Source: an uncultured Myxococcales bacterium
GTDB lineage: Bacteria; Myxococcota_A; UBA9042
Length of the DNA stretch: 51,456 nucleotides
NCBI GenBank assembly: GCA_903850505.1
Contig: CAINLT010000512.1
Coordinates: 1 to 51,456, forward strand
Direction: 5' to 3'
The notes beneath the pieces were generated by a model. It ran no database searches. It saw nothing but the letters and a program-made list of their open reading frames with translations, and had not been told where the DNA came from. This document shows positions 41,019 through 51,456 of this stretch, piece by piece (the stretch's first letter is position 1; each line of letters starts with the position of its first letter). A program made the translations under genes and the position numbers.

Positions 41019-41411
41019 ATGCTGAACTTGCCCATCCGATTGCGCGACGCCGTGGCCGTGGCCGCGCATTTTCGCGACCTGGCGCTGCTGGAGCGCGAAG
41101 TGCTGGCCATTGCCGGTCTTGACCACCGGGGCTTTCTCCTGTGCGAGCGTCGGCTCCACGGCCATGGATTTGGCGTGCCTGCGACGCCACGCGACCTGCT
41201 CCCAGCCGTGCTCGCAGCGGGCGCTGTCGCCGCTGTGCTGGTCCACAACCATCCCAGCGGCCGGCTGGCGCCGTCTCACGCCGATCTGCTGTTTACAACG
41301 CGTTTCCAGGAGGCCGCGGCGCTGTGCGGCCTGCAGTTGCTGGACCATGTGATTCTGGCGGGCGGCGGCTGGCTGAGCTTGCGGCACGCCGGCTGGCTGG
41401 AGTTGCCATGA
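41019..41411 (+). CDS. radC: RadC-family JAMM-domain protein (short)
   Basis: 130 residues. The metalloprotease-like JAMM motif is intact: Glu in LLEREVLAIAGLD, then HNHPSGRLAPSHAD, which supplies both His, the Ser and the Asp. It has only the RadC C-terminal domain. The helix-hairpin-helix N-terminal domain of full-length RadC (about 220 residues) is absent, as in many plasmid and accessory forms. The name RadC is historical, and a DNA-repair role is not established. ATG 41019 has GAGG 11 nt upstream. Its stop overlaps the start of a ComEA-like gene (ATGA at 41408). A sigma-54-type promoter precedes it. Confidence 0.85.
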   Translation: MLNLPIRLRDAVAVAAHFRDLALLEREVLAIAGLDHRGFLLCERRLHGHGFGVPATPRDLLPAVLAAGAVAAVLVHNHPSGRLAPSHADLLFTTRFQEAAALCGLQLLDHVILAGGGWLSLRHAGWLELP

Positions 41412-41737
41412 GCCGCCGCGACTCGGTTGCCGTCTTCCTGGCCGCTTGCGCCGCAGCGCTGCTGTGGGCCAGCGCACTCACCTGCCTGCGCACGCGGCCA
41501 CCTGCGTTGGCGCGCGCGGACGGAGGCGCATGGGCTGCCGCAGGATGCATCGATCCAACCACCGCGACCGCGCGCGATTGGCGCATCATCCCCGGGGTCA
41601 CGCGGCGGGTCGCCGACGGCCTCGCGACAGCGTGCCGCAACTCGGACTGCGAACGGCAGATCCCCGTCTTGTCCGGCATCGGCCCCGTGCTGCGCGAACG
41701 GCTGACGGCAAGCATGTGCCGGAAGCGGCGCGGGGCG
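41408..41737 (+). CDS. ComEA-like helix-hairpin-helix protein, 3' end undefined
   Basis: The ATG at 41408 overlaps the radC stop. The visible protein has an N-terminal hydrophobic anchor (about residues 7-27), a short linker with cysteines, and two helix-hairpin-helix hairpins: DPTTATARDWRIIPGVTRRV and IPVLSGIGPVLRERL. This is the order seen in ComEA-type DNA-binding domains. No in-frame stop occurs where the protein should end. The frame continues antisense through lysC and beyond to 44116, and the extension has no family character. I therefore end the entry at the lysC boundary. Either the stop was lost by mutation or sequencing error, or a frameshift exists near 41700-41740; stops in the other two frames are at 41705 and 41823. 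Confidence 0.55.
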
Positions 41738-43018
41738 TCAGGTCTTCTCGAGCTCAAACTTGTCGTGCAGCACGCGCACGGCCGCATCCGCAAACTGATC
41801 TTCAACGACGCAGGAAATTTTGATCTCGCTGGTGGAGACAAGCACGATGTTGATCCCCGCGTCGCCGAGCGCGGCGAACGTCCGCTGCGCGACGCCCGGT
41901 TGGGAGACCATGCCCGCGCCAACGACGGAGACCTTGGCGAGCCGCTTGTCCAGCGAGCACCGCACGAAGCCGAGCTCTCCCTGCAGGCCTTCAATGAGCG
42001 CCACTGCGCGATCTGCAGCGTTGCGCGGCACGGTGAACGTCACGTCCGTGCGGCCGTTCTCCGGCGGATTCTGGATGATGACGTCGATGTTGATGCCGGC
42101 GTCCGCCATCGGCGCAAACAAACGAGCCGCCGCGCCGGGCTTGTCCGCCATGCCGACGATGGTCAGTTTGGCGATGTTCTTGTCGCAGCTCACCGCGGTG
42201 ACGACCGCACCTTCCATGCCTTTCATTTCCGCACCCTCCAGACCAGAAATCTCCGGCACGACCCAGCTGCCCTCGCCGTCGCTGAACGACGACCGGCAGT
42301 GCAACGTCACTTTGTACTTGAGCGCAAACTCCACGGAGCGCGTCTGCAGCACCTTGGCGCCCAGGCTCGCCAACTCCAGCATCTCCTCGGAGCCGATGCG
42401 CGGGATCTTGCGGGCTTTGGCGTAGACGTTCGGGTCGGTCGTGTAGATGCCGTCGACGTCGGAGTAGATCTCACAGGCGTCAGCCTTGAGCGCCGCAGCC
42501 ATGGCGACCGCGGAGAGATCGCTGCCACCGCGCCCGAGCGTCGTGATGTTCCCGTGCTGGTCGACGCCCTGGAAACCAGCGATGACGACAATCTCGCCAT
42601 TTTGCAGGCATTCGTGCACCGGATCCGCCTTGATCGAGCGAATCCGCGCGCTGCCGTGCATCGAGTCCGTGCGAATTTCCACCTGATGGCCGAGGAAGCT
42701 CCGCGCCTGAAAACCCAGTTCGCGGATCGCCAGCGCCAGGAGCGCAATGGAGACCTGCTCGCCCGTGGCCAGCAGCACGTCAATTTCGCGATCCGCCGGT
42801 CGGCTGGAGACGCCCGCCGCCAGTTTCAGCAGTCGGTCGGTCTCGCCCTGCATCGCCGAGACGACGACGACGACCTGATGGCCTTCACTCGCCGTCTTGA
42901 CCGCGCGGCGGGCGACGTTCTGGATGCGTTCGATGCTGCCCATGGAGCTGCCGCCGAACTTCTGGACAATCAGCTTCTGCGACTTGGTGGCTGGCGACTT
43001 GTGCATCGTGGGGGGCAT
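41738..43018 (-). CDS. lysC: Aspartate kinase
   Basis: 426 residues. It phosphorylates aspartate at the head of the Lys/Met/Thr pathway. The kinase domain starts [20 protein letters not shown] and has [20 protein letters not shown] and [15 protein letters not shown]. Two ACT domains follow from about residue 275 ([20 protein letters not shown] and [20 protein letters not shown]), which normally give feedback inhibition by Lys and/or Thr. The ATG at 43018 is preferred, and ATG 43006 is possible; neither has a strong ribosome site. It lies 39 nt downstream of cdaR, at the position where glmM usually closes the cdaA-cdaR cluster. Confidence 0.96.
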   Translation of the reverse strand: MPPTMHKSPATKSQKLIVQKFGGSSMGSIERIQNVARRAVKTASEGHQVVVVVSAMQGETDRLLKLAAGVSSRPADREIDVLLATGEQVSIALLALAIRELGFQARSFLGHQVEIRTDSMHGSARIRSIKADPVHECLQNGEIVVIAGFQGVDQHGNITTLGRGGSDLSAVAMAAALKADACEIYSDVDGIYTTDPNVYAKARKIPRIGSEEMLELASLGAKVLQTRSVEFALKYKVTLHCRSSFSDGEGSWVVPEISGLEGAEMKGMEGAVVTAVSCDKNIAKLTIVGMADKPGAAARLFAPMADAGINIDVIIQNPPENGRTDVTFTVPRNAADRAVALIEGLQGELGFVRCSLDKRLAKVSVVGAGMVSQPGVAQRTFAALGDAGINIVLVSTSEIKISCVVEDQFADAAVRVLHDKFELEKT

Positions 43019-43057
43019 CGCTCGTGGGGCTTCGTTGGCCGTGGCCAGCCGACCCGG

Positions 43058-44062
43058 TCAATGGGTCGCGGCGGCCGTTGGCGGCGCGGGACTTTCGCGC
43101 AGCATCGACCACTTTGCAACCGGGGGCATGAGCGTCAACGTCACACCTGGCACCGGATGGATCGAGAGCTTCACCGGGTTTTCCGCGCTGGCCCCGGCCA
43201 GATCGGCAAAGACCAAGTTGACCGGCGGTTTTTCCGCGAGCGCTGTCACGGCATGCGCCAAGCCTTCGGCGTGAATCGTCACTTCGCCGGGCGCCAGCAC
43301 GCACCGCTGTTGCGGCGGACAACCGCGCACGGCAATGGGCTGATTCTCCAGATTCTTGCTGATTTCGCGCTCCTCGAGCGCGACCTCAACCACGACTTCA
43401 TCAACCGACAGTTGCACCCGCCGATCGCCTGGCGGCACGACCCGCAGGAGCGCGCGGACGTCGTGATCCGCGCCGTGGAGATCGAGCGGGTTGGTCCGCA
43501 CCGAGCGCACCTGCCGCACCTGACTGGCCGGGCCAAAGACTCTCACGCGCGGTGGGTCCACGATGACGCCTTTGGGGCCCTGCCGAAAACCGGCCGCGGG
43601 CTCGCCGGAGATCGGCACCTCGACCGGCACGATCACCTCTGCCGCCTGATCCAGACGCACCAGCAGCGAAGGCGGCTCCACGCTCAGCACTTCGATTTGC
43701 GCCGACCCGAGCTGCACTTCCACAGTCCGCGGGTCAAAAACGTAGCGCTCGCCATCGCGATACGCCGCGAGATCCATCGACAGTCGACCCGCGTGTTCGC
43801 GCAGCAACTGCTGGATCGCGCCGCGGCGCCCACGCACGCGGACTTTCACCGCCTCTGGCGCTTCGCCGACAAAGACTTTGTTCTTGGCGACATTGGTGAC
43901 CGTCAGGGGCACCGCCAGTTCGCTTTCCTTGACGCTGTCGCGCTGCACGACCATGTGCAGCAGCGCCGCCAGCGCGATCGAGATGAGCTTCAGACCGAGG
44001 TTGGCAGTCACCAGCGTGCGCAGGCGGGCAAAGAAACCGCTGAGGAGGCGAAACGGCATCAT
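43058..44062 (-). CDS. cdaR: YbbR-domain protein, CdaA regulator CdaR
   Basis: 334 residues. One N-terminal membrane helix (TANLGLKLISIALAALLHMV) is followed by about three extracytoplasmic YbbR-like domains, for example ELAVPLTVTNVAKNKVFVGE and PVEVPISGEPAAGFRQGP, each ending in a PxxVRVRG-like strand. In other bacteria CdaR binds the c-di-AMP cyclase CdaA and modulates it. The ATG at 44062 overlaps the cdaA stop in ATGA, and an adjacent ATG at 44059 is in the same frame. Residues further upstream in the open frame are not homologous. Confidence 0.88.
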   Translation of the reverse strand: MMPFRLLSGFFARLRTLVTANLGLKLISIALAALLHMVVQRDSVKESELAVPLTVTNVAKNKVFVGEAPEAVKVRVRGRRGAIQQLLREHAGRLSMDLAAYRDGERYVFDPRTVEVQLGSAQIEVLSVEPPSLLVRLDQAAEVIVPVEVPISGEPAAGFRQGPKGVIVDPPRVRVFGPASQVRQVRSVRTNPLDLHGADHDVRALLRVVPPGDRRVQLSVDEVVVEVALEEREISKNLENQPIAVRGCPPQQRCVLAPGEVTIHAEGLAHAVTALAEKPPVNLVFADLAGASAENPVKLSIHPVPGVTLTLMPPVAKWSMLRESPAPPTAAATH

Positions 44063-45009
44063 GCGGGGCCGCCTCCAATGTCGATGTCGTCTGAGTCGGT
44101 GGCCGAGCGGCTGTGAACGGTCATGACGGTGCTGCCGGGGCGGACCGGCGATGCCGTCGCACCGTGCACGTGAATGCGCCGCTTCCACGCGCGACGCCAC
44201 GGCGCCATGGCTTCGGGCTGGTCGCCAAACAGCAGACGGAACCGCTCGCGCAAGTCGGCGGGCTGGAGGTTCAGGTCCAGCTGCCCCATGTAGGCAATCC
44301 CGCACGTCCCCGTTTCTTCGGAGACGACGACGACAACTGCGTCGGTCTCATCGGCCAGACCCAGCGCCGCGCGGTGCCGGGAGCCGAGCGTGCCCGGAAT
44401 GCCCGCGCCGCCCGCGAGCGGCAGGAAACACGCCGCGGCTGCGATCTTGCCCTTCTGCAGAATCACCGCGCCGTCGTGCGTCGCATTGGCGTGCTCGGGA
44501 TTGAACAGCGCGGCCAACAGCTGCCACGAAACTTCCGCGTTCACCCGCACGCCGTCCGCGACGTAGCGGTCCAGGGCAGCTTCCTGCTCGATCACGATCA
44601 GCGCGCCCAGATGCTTCTGGCTCAGGACCGCGCAGGCGCGCAGCACTTCCTCCAGCACTTCGTTGCTCGCCGAATCCTTGGACGAGAACACCAGCGGCGA
44701 ACGCACCATCGTCGTCAACGCGCGCTTGATGTCCTCCTGGAACAGGATCACGAAGAGCACGACGATCGACGAGACGAAACGACCGAGAATCCAGTGGATT
44801 GTCGGCAGATCAAGGACGTCCTCCTGACTGGCGTAGTAGAGCAGAAAGAGCGCGGCGACGGCCGTGAGCATGGCGCCCGAGCGCGAGCCGCGCAGAAGCG
44901 AGAGCACTTGATAGATGAGCGCGGCGACGAGCGCGATGTCCAATATCCAGCGCCACTCGGCGGGGGCCGAGCTGGAGATGAATGCACTGGAGAAGTCGAA
45001 TTCGGGCAC
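44059..45009 (-). CDS. cdaA: Diadenylate cyclase CdaA (c-di-AMP synthase)
   Basis: It makes cyclic di-AMP from two ATP. Three membrane helices lie near the N-terminus (WILDIALVAALIYQVLSLL onward), then the DAC domain with both catalytic signatures, THDGAVIL (DGA) and LGSRHRAALGLADE (RHR). GTG 45009 with GAGG just upstream gives 316 residues starting PEFDFSS. A TTG at 45063 would add 18 residues and leave only 14 nt to folP. The start is uncertain. The C-terminal tail of about 60 residues is longer than in Bacillus CdaA. Gene order folP-cdaA-cdaR is conserved in delta-type bacteria. Confidence 0.93.
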   Translation of the reverse strand: MPEFDFSSAFISSSAPAEWRWILDIALVAALIYQVLSLLRGSRSGAMLTAVAALFLLYYASQEDVLDLPTIHWILGRFVSSIVVLFVILFQEDIKRALTTMVRSPLVFSSKDSASNEVLEEVLRACAVLSQKHLGALIVIEQEAALDRYVADGVRVNAEVSWQLLAALFNPEHANATHDGAVILQKGKIAAAACFLPLAGGAGIPGTLGSRHRAALGLADETDAVVVVVSEETGTCGIAYMGQLDLNLQPADLRERFRLLFGDQPEAMAPWRRAWKRRIHVHGATASPVRPGSTVMTVHSRSATDSDDIDIGGGPA

Positions 45010-45077
45010 TGCGCCTCGTTGTCTCGTCAAGGATCCCGCCACGGACGGCGAAATGCCGTCCAAGGCCTATTCTCTGT

Positions 45078-45941
45078 TCAACAAGCAGCTTCCGCCGCAG
45101 CCTCGCGGATGGACGCTGCAACGTCAAGCACTTGTCGCATCACGTGCACGTCATGCACGCGGACAAAGGCGGCTCCGGCGAGCACCGCCGCCGTCACTGC
45201 AGCCGCCGTTGCCCCCAGCCGATCGTCAACCGGCGCGCCCGTGATCGCACCCAGAAAGGACTTTCGCGACGGGCCGACGTAGAGCGGCAGTCCGAGCCTA
45301 GCAAGCGCCCCGGACGGGCGCAACAACGCCAAATTCTGCTGCAGCGACTTGCCAAAGCCGATTCCCGGATCGATCGCGAGCTGCGCACGTGCCACGCCAG
45401 CTGCCTCCGCACGGGCGACCGCATCTGCCAGCTCCGCAGCGATTTGGCGGATCGCGGCGAGCGGGTCGTCCGGCAGTGCGGCGACCTTCTGCGACGCCCC
45501 CATCTGCCCGACCGCGTGTGGCATGTGCATGAGCACCCACGCCGCACCCGTGCGCGCGACGACGTCGCCCATCGCCGGATCGCCAAAGCCGCTGACGTCG
45601 TTGACCATCGCCGCACCCAGATCCAGCGCAGCCGCCGCAATCGCCGCACGGCGCGTATCCACGGACAGCGGCACATCCAGCCGGTCGGCCAGCGACGCCA
45701 GCGCCGGGAGCACGCGCTCCGCTTCCTCGTCCGCCGACACCGGCGCCGCGTGGGGACGCGTCGATTCGCCGCCGAGATCGAGGATATCGGCACCGTCGCG
45801 CACCAGCTGTTCGGCGCGGCGCAGCAGATGGTCCAGCGTCGGGAGCTGGCCGCCATCGGAGAAACTATCGGGCGTGAGATTGACGATGCCGACCAGCAAC
45901 GGTTTGTGCAGGTCGAAGTGGCGGTCGCGCAAGTTCATCAT
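45078..45941 (-). CDS. folP: Dihydropteroate synthase
   Basis: 287 residues. It condenses pABA with dihydropterin pyrophosphate in folate synthesis and is the sulfonamide target. All family blocks are present: GIVNLTPDSFSDGG, LGGESTRP, MVNDVSGF, AIDPGIGFGKS, LYVGPSRKSFLG and the C-terminal VRVHDV. Two consecutive ATGs (45941 and 45938) begin the gene. It lies 54 nt after ftsH, in the run tilS-ftsH-folP-cdaA-cdaR-lysC. Confidence 0.96.
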   Translation of the reverse strand: MMNLRDRHFDLHKPLLVGIVNLTPDSFSDGGQLPTLDHLLRRAEQLVRDGADILDLGGESTRPHAAPVSADEEAERVLPALASLADRLDVPLSVDTRRAAIAAAALDLGAAMVNDVSGFGDPAMGDVVARTGAAWVLMHMPHAVGQMGASQKVAALPDDPLAAIRQIAAELADAVARAEAAGVARAQLAIDPGIGFGKSLQQNLALLRPSGALARLGLPLYVGPSRKSFLGAITGAPVDDRLGATAAAVTAAVLAGAAFVRVHDVHVMRQVLDVAASIREAAAEAAC

Positions 45942-45995
45942 TGGCTCGCGCGGTGCGCACAGGCGCCAACCAGCAATGTGTTGCCCCCGAACGCC

Positions 45996-47933
<1,938 letters not shown>

Positions 47934-48048
47934 GATCGACTCCTGATGGGCTGCTCTCGCTCGGCAGGCCGCATCCCGTTAGACGCGCAAACCGTCAAAG
48001 AAGTGCGCGCGAGATGCGCACGAACTGCGAACACCCCACGTAGTCAGG

Positions 48049-49047
48049 TTAGTCCGCAGGTGCGGGTCGCGCAACGTTCTTGGCAAAAAACTGCCACAAG
48101 ATACCGTCTCCGATTGCGGTTAGCCCGTGCAAATCGCATGTACCGCGGGAACCGAGCGCCAGCCATTGCGCCACCGCGCGCTGCGATGGCGCCGGGATCG
48201 CCAGCCGCTGGCAAACCAACTGCAGCAGCGCGGCTTGTGCGGCCGGATGCTCGGGCAGATCGGCGACCGGCACGCGCGCCACGCCCGCCGCCGCGTCAAT
48301 GTGCAGGCGATCGCCCAGCGCGCGATCGATCCACGCCGCCAGCGCACCTTCCTGAGCCGCCGCCAGCATCGCCGACCGGGCCAGCCCCGCGGTCGCCCCG
48401 GGCAGCGCGCCTTCCAGCGCCGGCAGCACAACGTGGCGCAGGTGGTTGCGGCTCATGGCCAGATCGTCGTTGGATGGATCTGCCAGCCACGGAACCTCGA
48501 AGTGCGCGGCGGATGCGGCGAGCTGCCCACGCGTCAGCGCCAACAGCGGCCGCACGATCGCATCAGCCCGCACGCGCCTGACGCCGGCGTGCGCGTCCAT
48601 GCCCGCGCCGCGCGCGAGCCGCAAAAGCACAGTTTCTGCCTGATCGTCCGCGTGATGCGCCGTCGCGATGCAATCGGCCTGAAGCGTCAACCGACACACC
48701 TCGAGCGCCCGATACCGCGCCGTCCGCGCCCGCGCCTCCAGATCCGCGCCGTGCTTCAGCGTCACCGGGCGAATGACCACGGGCAGCCCGCGCCGCGCCG
48801 CTTCCGCGCGGACGATCTCCGCCGTCTCGCAGTGGTTGACCTGCAGCCCATGATCGACGTGCGCCACCACGAGCGCGTGGCCCAGCGACGGCCGCAGCGC
48901 GTCGAGCAAGGCGAGCGCCGCCATCGAATCGCGACCGCCGCTGCATGCCAGCAGCACCCGTTGGCCGGGCTGCCACAGTTGATGACGCCGCACGTCACGG
49001 CGAACCTGGTCAAGCACGCGGCGGATTTCAGTCGGAATCGGAGTCAT
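48049..49047 (-). CDS. tilS: tRNA(Ile)-lysidine synthase
   Basis: 332 residues. It attaches lysine to C34 of the CAU-anticodon tRNA-Ile so that AUA is read as Ile. The N-type ATP pyrophosphatase P-loop is LLACSGGRDSMAALALL, followed by AHVDHGLQ and ATAHHADDQAETVLLRLARG. At 332 residues it is shorter than E. coli TilS (about 430), and the C-terminal tRNA-binding domain appears reduced. The ATG at 49047 has no strong ribosome site. The open frame extends far upstream, but only antisense to the mutase gene. A 115-nt gap separates it from ftsH. Confidence 0.93.
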   Translation of the reverse strand: MTPIPTEIRRVLDQVRRDVRRHQLWQPGQRVLLACSGGRDSMAALALLDALRPSLGHALVVAHVDHGLQVNHCETAEIVRAEAARRGLPVVIRPVTLKHGADLEARARTARYRALEVCRLTLQADCIATAHHADDQAETVLLRLARGAGMDAHAGVRRVRADAIVRPLLALTRGQLAASAAHFEVPWLADPSNDDLAMSRNHLRHVVLPALEGALPGATAGLARSAMLAAAQEGALAAWIDRALGDRLHIDAAAGVARVPVADLPEHPAAQAALLQLVCQRLAIPAPSQRAVAQWLALGSRGTCDLHGLTAIGDGILWQFFAKNVARPAPAD

Positions 49048-49051
49048 GTCG

Positions 49052-49081
49052 TTGCACGCAGTCGGACGGGGAGCGTACCAT
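49052..49081 (+). promoter_or_regulatory. Candidate promoter of the acyl-CoA mutase gene
   Basis: TTGCAC (49052-49057) and TACCAT (49076-49081) are 18 nt apart in the 63-nt divergent gap between tilS and the mutase gene. Matches to sigma-70 are partial. The leader to ATG 49111 would be about 23 nt and contains AGAGGA as ribosome site. Confidence 0.35.
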
Positions 49082-49110
49082 AACGGCCCGGGAAACTCCG
49101 AGAGGACAAC

Positions 49111-50778
49111 ATGGCGAACGACACGCTGCAGACAAAACCCGCGACCGATCCGCAGATCGCCGCGTACCACGAGACCGTCGCGAAGGCGAGCACGCGGCCC
49201 GGCCCGTTTATCTCGCTGGACGGCCGCAAGGTCGACGTCGCGTATTTTCCCGACAAGCCCGACGAATCCTACTGGCGGCAGATCGGCGTGCCCGGCAAAT
49301 TCCCGTTCACGCGCGGCGTGCATCCCAACATGTACCGCGGCAAAAGCTGGACGATGCGCATGTTCGCCGGTTTTGGCACGCCGGAGGACACCAACGAGCG
49401 CTTCAAGTTCCTGCTCGCGTCCGGCCAGACCGGGCTCTCGACCGCTTTCGACATGCCGACGCTGATGGGCTACGACCCCGATCACGAGCTGGCGCAGGGC
49501 GAAGTGGGCCGCGAAGGCACGAGCGTGAGCCACATTCACGACATGGAAGCGCTGTTTGACGGTATTGATCAGAGCGCGGTGACGACCTCGATGACGATCA
49601 ACGCGCCGGCGATCGTGCTGCTGGCGCTGTACGTCGCGGTGGCGGAGAAGCGCGGCGTGCCGTACGACCAGATCGGCGGAACGCTGCAAAACGACATCCT
49701 CAAGGAATACATCGCCCAGAAGGAGTGGATTTGCCCGCCGCGGCCGGCGATGCGCATCATCCGCGACATGCTGGCGTTCTGCACGCACAAGCTGCCGAAA
49801 TGGAACACGATTTCGATTTCCGGCTACCACATCCGCGAAGCCGGCGCGACGGCGACGCAGGAACTGGCGTTTACGCTGGCGGACGGCGTGGGCTACGTGC
49901 AGGCGGGGATTGAAGCCGGGCTGGAGGTTGACGCTTTTGCGCCGCGGCTGAGCTTCTTCTTTGACGTGCACAACGACTTCTTTGAGGAAATCGCCAAGTT
50001 GCGCGCCGCGCGGCGGCTCTGGGCGCGCATCATGAAGGATCGCTTCCACGCCAAAAATCCGCGCTCGTGGATGCTGCGCACGCACTGCCAGACCGCGGGC
50101 GTGTCGCTGACCGCGCAGCAGCCGATGAACAACGTGGTGCGGACGACGCTGCAGGCGCTCGCGGCGGTGCTGGGCGGCACGCAGTCGCTGCACACGAACA
50201 GCCTGGACGAGACGTACGCGCTGCCGACGGCGGACGCGGCCAAGCTGGCGCTGCGGACGCAGCAGATCATCGCGGAGGAGTCGGGCGTCACCAACGTCGC
50301 AGATCCGCTGGGCGGCTCGTGGTACATCGAGAAGTTGACCGACGAGATCGAGGCAGAAGCGGCGGCGATCATCCAGAAGATCGACGACATCGGCGGGATC
50401 GTCCGCGCGATCGAGGTCGGCTATCCGCAGCGCGAGATCGCCGAGAGCGCGTTCCGGTTCCAGCAGCGCGTGGAGTCGGGCGAGCGCAAGATCGTCGGCC
50501 TGAACAGCGCGGTGGAAGAGCGCGGCGCGCCGATTCCGCTGCTGCACATCGACGCCAAGGTCGAGACCGACCAGATCGCCCGCTGTCAGGCGGTCAAGGC
50601 GAACCGCAACCAACCGCTCGCGACGGACGCGCTGGCAGGCGTGCGCAAGGCGTGCCAGACGGACGCGAACCTCGTTGAGGCGATCCTCGCGGCGGTGAAA
50701 GTGGAAGTGACGCTGGGTGAAATCTGCGACGTCTTCCGCGAGGAATTTGGCGTCTACCGCGATCCGGCCTTTCTTTAG
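49111..50778 (+). CDS. B12-dependent acyl-CoA mutase, large catalytic subunit (methylmalonyl-CoA mutase type)
   Basis: 555 residues covering only the TIM-barrel substrate domain. Blocks are [16 protein letters not shown], then [56 protein letters not shown] and [13 protein letters not shown]. The B12-binding domain with DxHxxG is absent, so it must pair with a separate small subunit, as in archaeal-type split mutases. The substrate is probably methylmalonyl-CoA/succinyl-CoA, though isobutyryl- or ethylmalonyl-CoA relatives cannot be excluded without alignment. ATG 49111 has AGAGGA upstream. No B12-binding subunit, epimerase or MeaB gene is visible in the window. The next gene begins 3 nt after the stop. 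Confidence 0.93.
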   Translation: MANDTLQTKPATDPQIAAYHETVAKASTRPGPFISLDGRKVDVAYFPDKPDESYWRQIGVPGKFPFTRGVHPNMYRGKSWTMRMFAGFGTPEDTNERFKFLLASGQTGLSTAFDMPTLMGYDPDHELAQGEVGREGTSVSHIHDMEALFDGIDQSAVTTSMTINAPAIVLLALYVAVAEKRGVPYDQIGGTLQNDILKEYIAQKEWICPPRPAMRIIRDMLAFCTHKLPKWNTISISGYHIREAGATATQELAFTLADGVGYVQAGIEAGLEVDAFAPRLSFFFDVHNDFFEEIAKLRAARRLWARIMKDRFHAKNPRSWMLRTHCQTAGVSLTAQQPMNNVVRTTLQALAAVLGGTQSLHTNSLDETYALPTADAAKLALRTQQIIAEESGVTNVADPLGGSWYIEKLTDEIEAEAAAIIQKIDDIGGIVRAIEVGYPQREIAESAFRFQQRVESGERKIVGLNSAVEERGAPIPLLHIDAKVETDQIARCQAVKANRNQPLATDALAGVRKACQTDANLVEAILAAVKVEVTLGEICDVFREEFGVYRDPAFL

Positions 50779-50781
50779 TCG

Positions 50782-51456
50782 GTGATGGCCGCGCAACTGA
50801 CCTTCTTCTGCGAGTTGTCGAGCGAACGCCTTCAGGCGCTCTTCGCTGATCCGGCGTTGATTCCGCTGCTGGCCGAACACGGCTGCGGCGTGGCGATGGC
50901 GCTGATCGACCTGTCCGCGGAGCGCGCGACGGTGGTCCGCGATCTGACTGCAGCTGGCGTGCCGGTGACGGCATGGCTCGTGCTCGACGAAATGGACGGC
51001 TACTGGCTGACGCTCGACAACGTGCAAGTGGCGCGCGAACGCTGGCGGCAAATCCGCGCGTGGCTGCGGCAGAACGACCTGACGTTCGCGTGCGTCGGTC
51101 TGGACATCGAGGCGCCGCATGACGACGCGGTCGCGCTGCTGGATACGCCGCTCCTGACGCTGGCGCGTCTGGCGTGGCTGCGGCGGACCCGGCAGGAATG
51201 GCGGGCGGCGCTGGCTGACTTGCAGGCGCTCGTCGTGGAGATCCGCGCGGACGTGGCGGAAATCGAGACCTACCAGTTTCCGTTTATCGCCGACGAGCGC
51301 GCGGCGCGATCCACGCTGCTGCAGCGGGTGCTGGGCATCGTGGACCTGCGCGCCGACCGGGAAGTGCTGATGCTCTATCGTTCGACGCTGCCCGATCCTT
51401 GGGGCGCGTCGCTGATCGACGCCTACGGCCAGCAGGCGGAAGCCATCGCGATTGGC
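50782..51456 (+). CDS. Protein of unknown function, cut by window edge
   Basis: An open frame from GTG 50782 or ATG 50785 to the end of the window without a stop, about 225 codons visible. The start lies 3 nt after the mutase stop, so it is likely cotranscribed. The protein reads MAAQLTFFCELSSERLQALF, and later WLVLDEMDGYWLTLDN and FACVGLDIEAPHDD. The last two resemble strand-plus-acid motifs of TIM-barrel enzymes, but I do not recognise the family. No signal peptide or membrane helix is evident. A functional link to the mutase is suggested only by adjacency. Confidence 0.7.
   Translation, partial: MMAAQLTFFCELSSERLQALFADPALIPLLAEHGCGVAMALIDLSAERATVVRDLTAAGVPVTAWLVLDEMDGYWLTLDNVQVARERWRQIRAWLRQNDLTFACVGLDIEAPHDDAVALLDTPLLTLARLAWLRRTRQEWRAALADLQALVVEIRADVAEIETYQFPFIADERAARSTLLQRVLGIVDLRADREVLMLYRSTLPDPWGASLIDAYGQQAEAIAIG

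Noticed and set aside
43058..44305. A longer CdaR starting at 44305
   Set aside because: The extra 81 residues overlap the cdaA coding end in another frame and are Arg/His-rich without homology. The ATGA overlap at 44062 is the natural start.

Overview
The window is high-GC DNA, densely packed with genes on both strands. It comes from a Gram-negative, delta-type bacterium, most likely a Myxococcota lineage. The reasons are the many lipoproteins with Asp/Ala-rich tethers behind the lipobox, the IgGFc-binding-like, IPT/TIG and FG-GAP surface proteins, cysteine-rich 'CDDxDxCTxDxC'-style segments, and a c-di-AMP synthase locus (cdaA-cdaR) next to folP and ftsH. This assignment is an inference. 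No rRNA or tRNA gene, CRISPR array, transposase or phage gene was seen.

Layout. 1-1559 (minus): rsfS (cut by the window edge) and proA. 1643-10366 (minus): one 2907-residue lipoprotein built from 13 repeats of about 180 residues, carrying 73 C-x(2-6)-CH motifs. It is a candidate giant outer-surface multihaem cytochrome, and an FNR/CRP-like palindrome lies upstream of it. 10774-12847 (plus): map, a small choice-of-anchor-D-like lipoprotein, and comF. 12851-15516 (minus): an rpsP-khpA operon with a clear sigma-70 promoter, followed by two membrane proteins (one with ResB-like layout) where rimM-trmD-rplS often sit. 15839-29260 (plus): five consecutive large lipoproteins (IgGFc-like; six IPT domains plus a propeller; propeller; propeller plus a MAM/anchor-J-like domain; an unrecognised one). 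29311-32473 (minus): a tightly overlapping ferredoxin, TPR lipoprotein, MoxR ATPase and folE operon.

32693-36784 (plus): a Trp/Tyr-rich lipoprotein with a Pro/Thr tail, fbp, moaC, and a short NFACT-type (RqcH-like) protein lacking the usual N-terminal domain. 36788-40780 (minus): an FG-GAP/VCBS lipoprotein. 41019-41737 (plus): a RadC JAMM-domain protein and a ComEA-like helix-hairpin-helix protein, behind a sigma-54-type promoter and a nested inverted repeat. 41738-49047 (minus): tilS, ftsH, folP, cdaA, cdaR, lysC. 49111-end (plus): the catalytic subunit of a split B12-dependent acyl-CoA mutase and an unrecognised protein running off the window.

Functionally, housekeeping modules (translation, folate, proline, c-di-AMP, gluconeogenesis, molybdopterin) are interleaved with a large surface-lipoprotein inventory. 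The most notable candidate system is the giant multihaem lipoprotein. Seven lipoproteins share a long acidic tether immediately after the lipid-anchored Cys, which may be a common surface-display signal.
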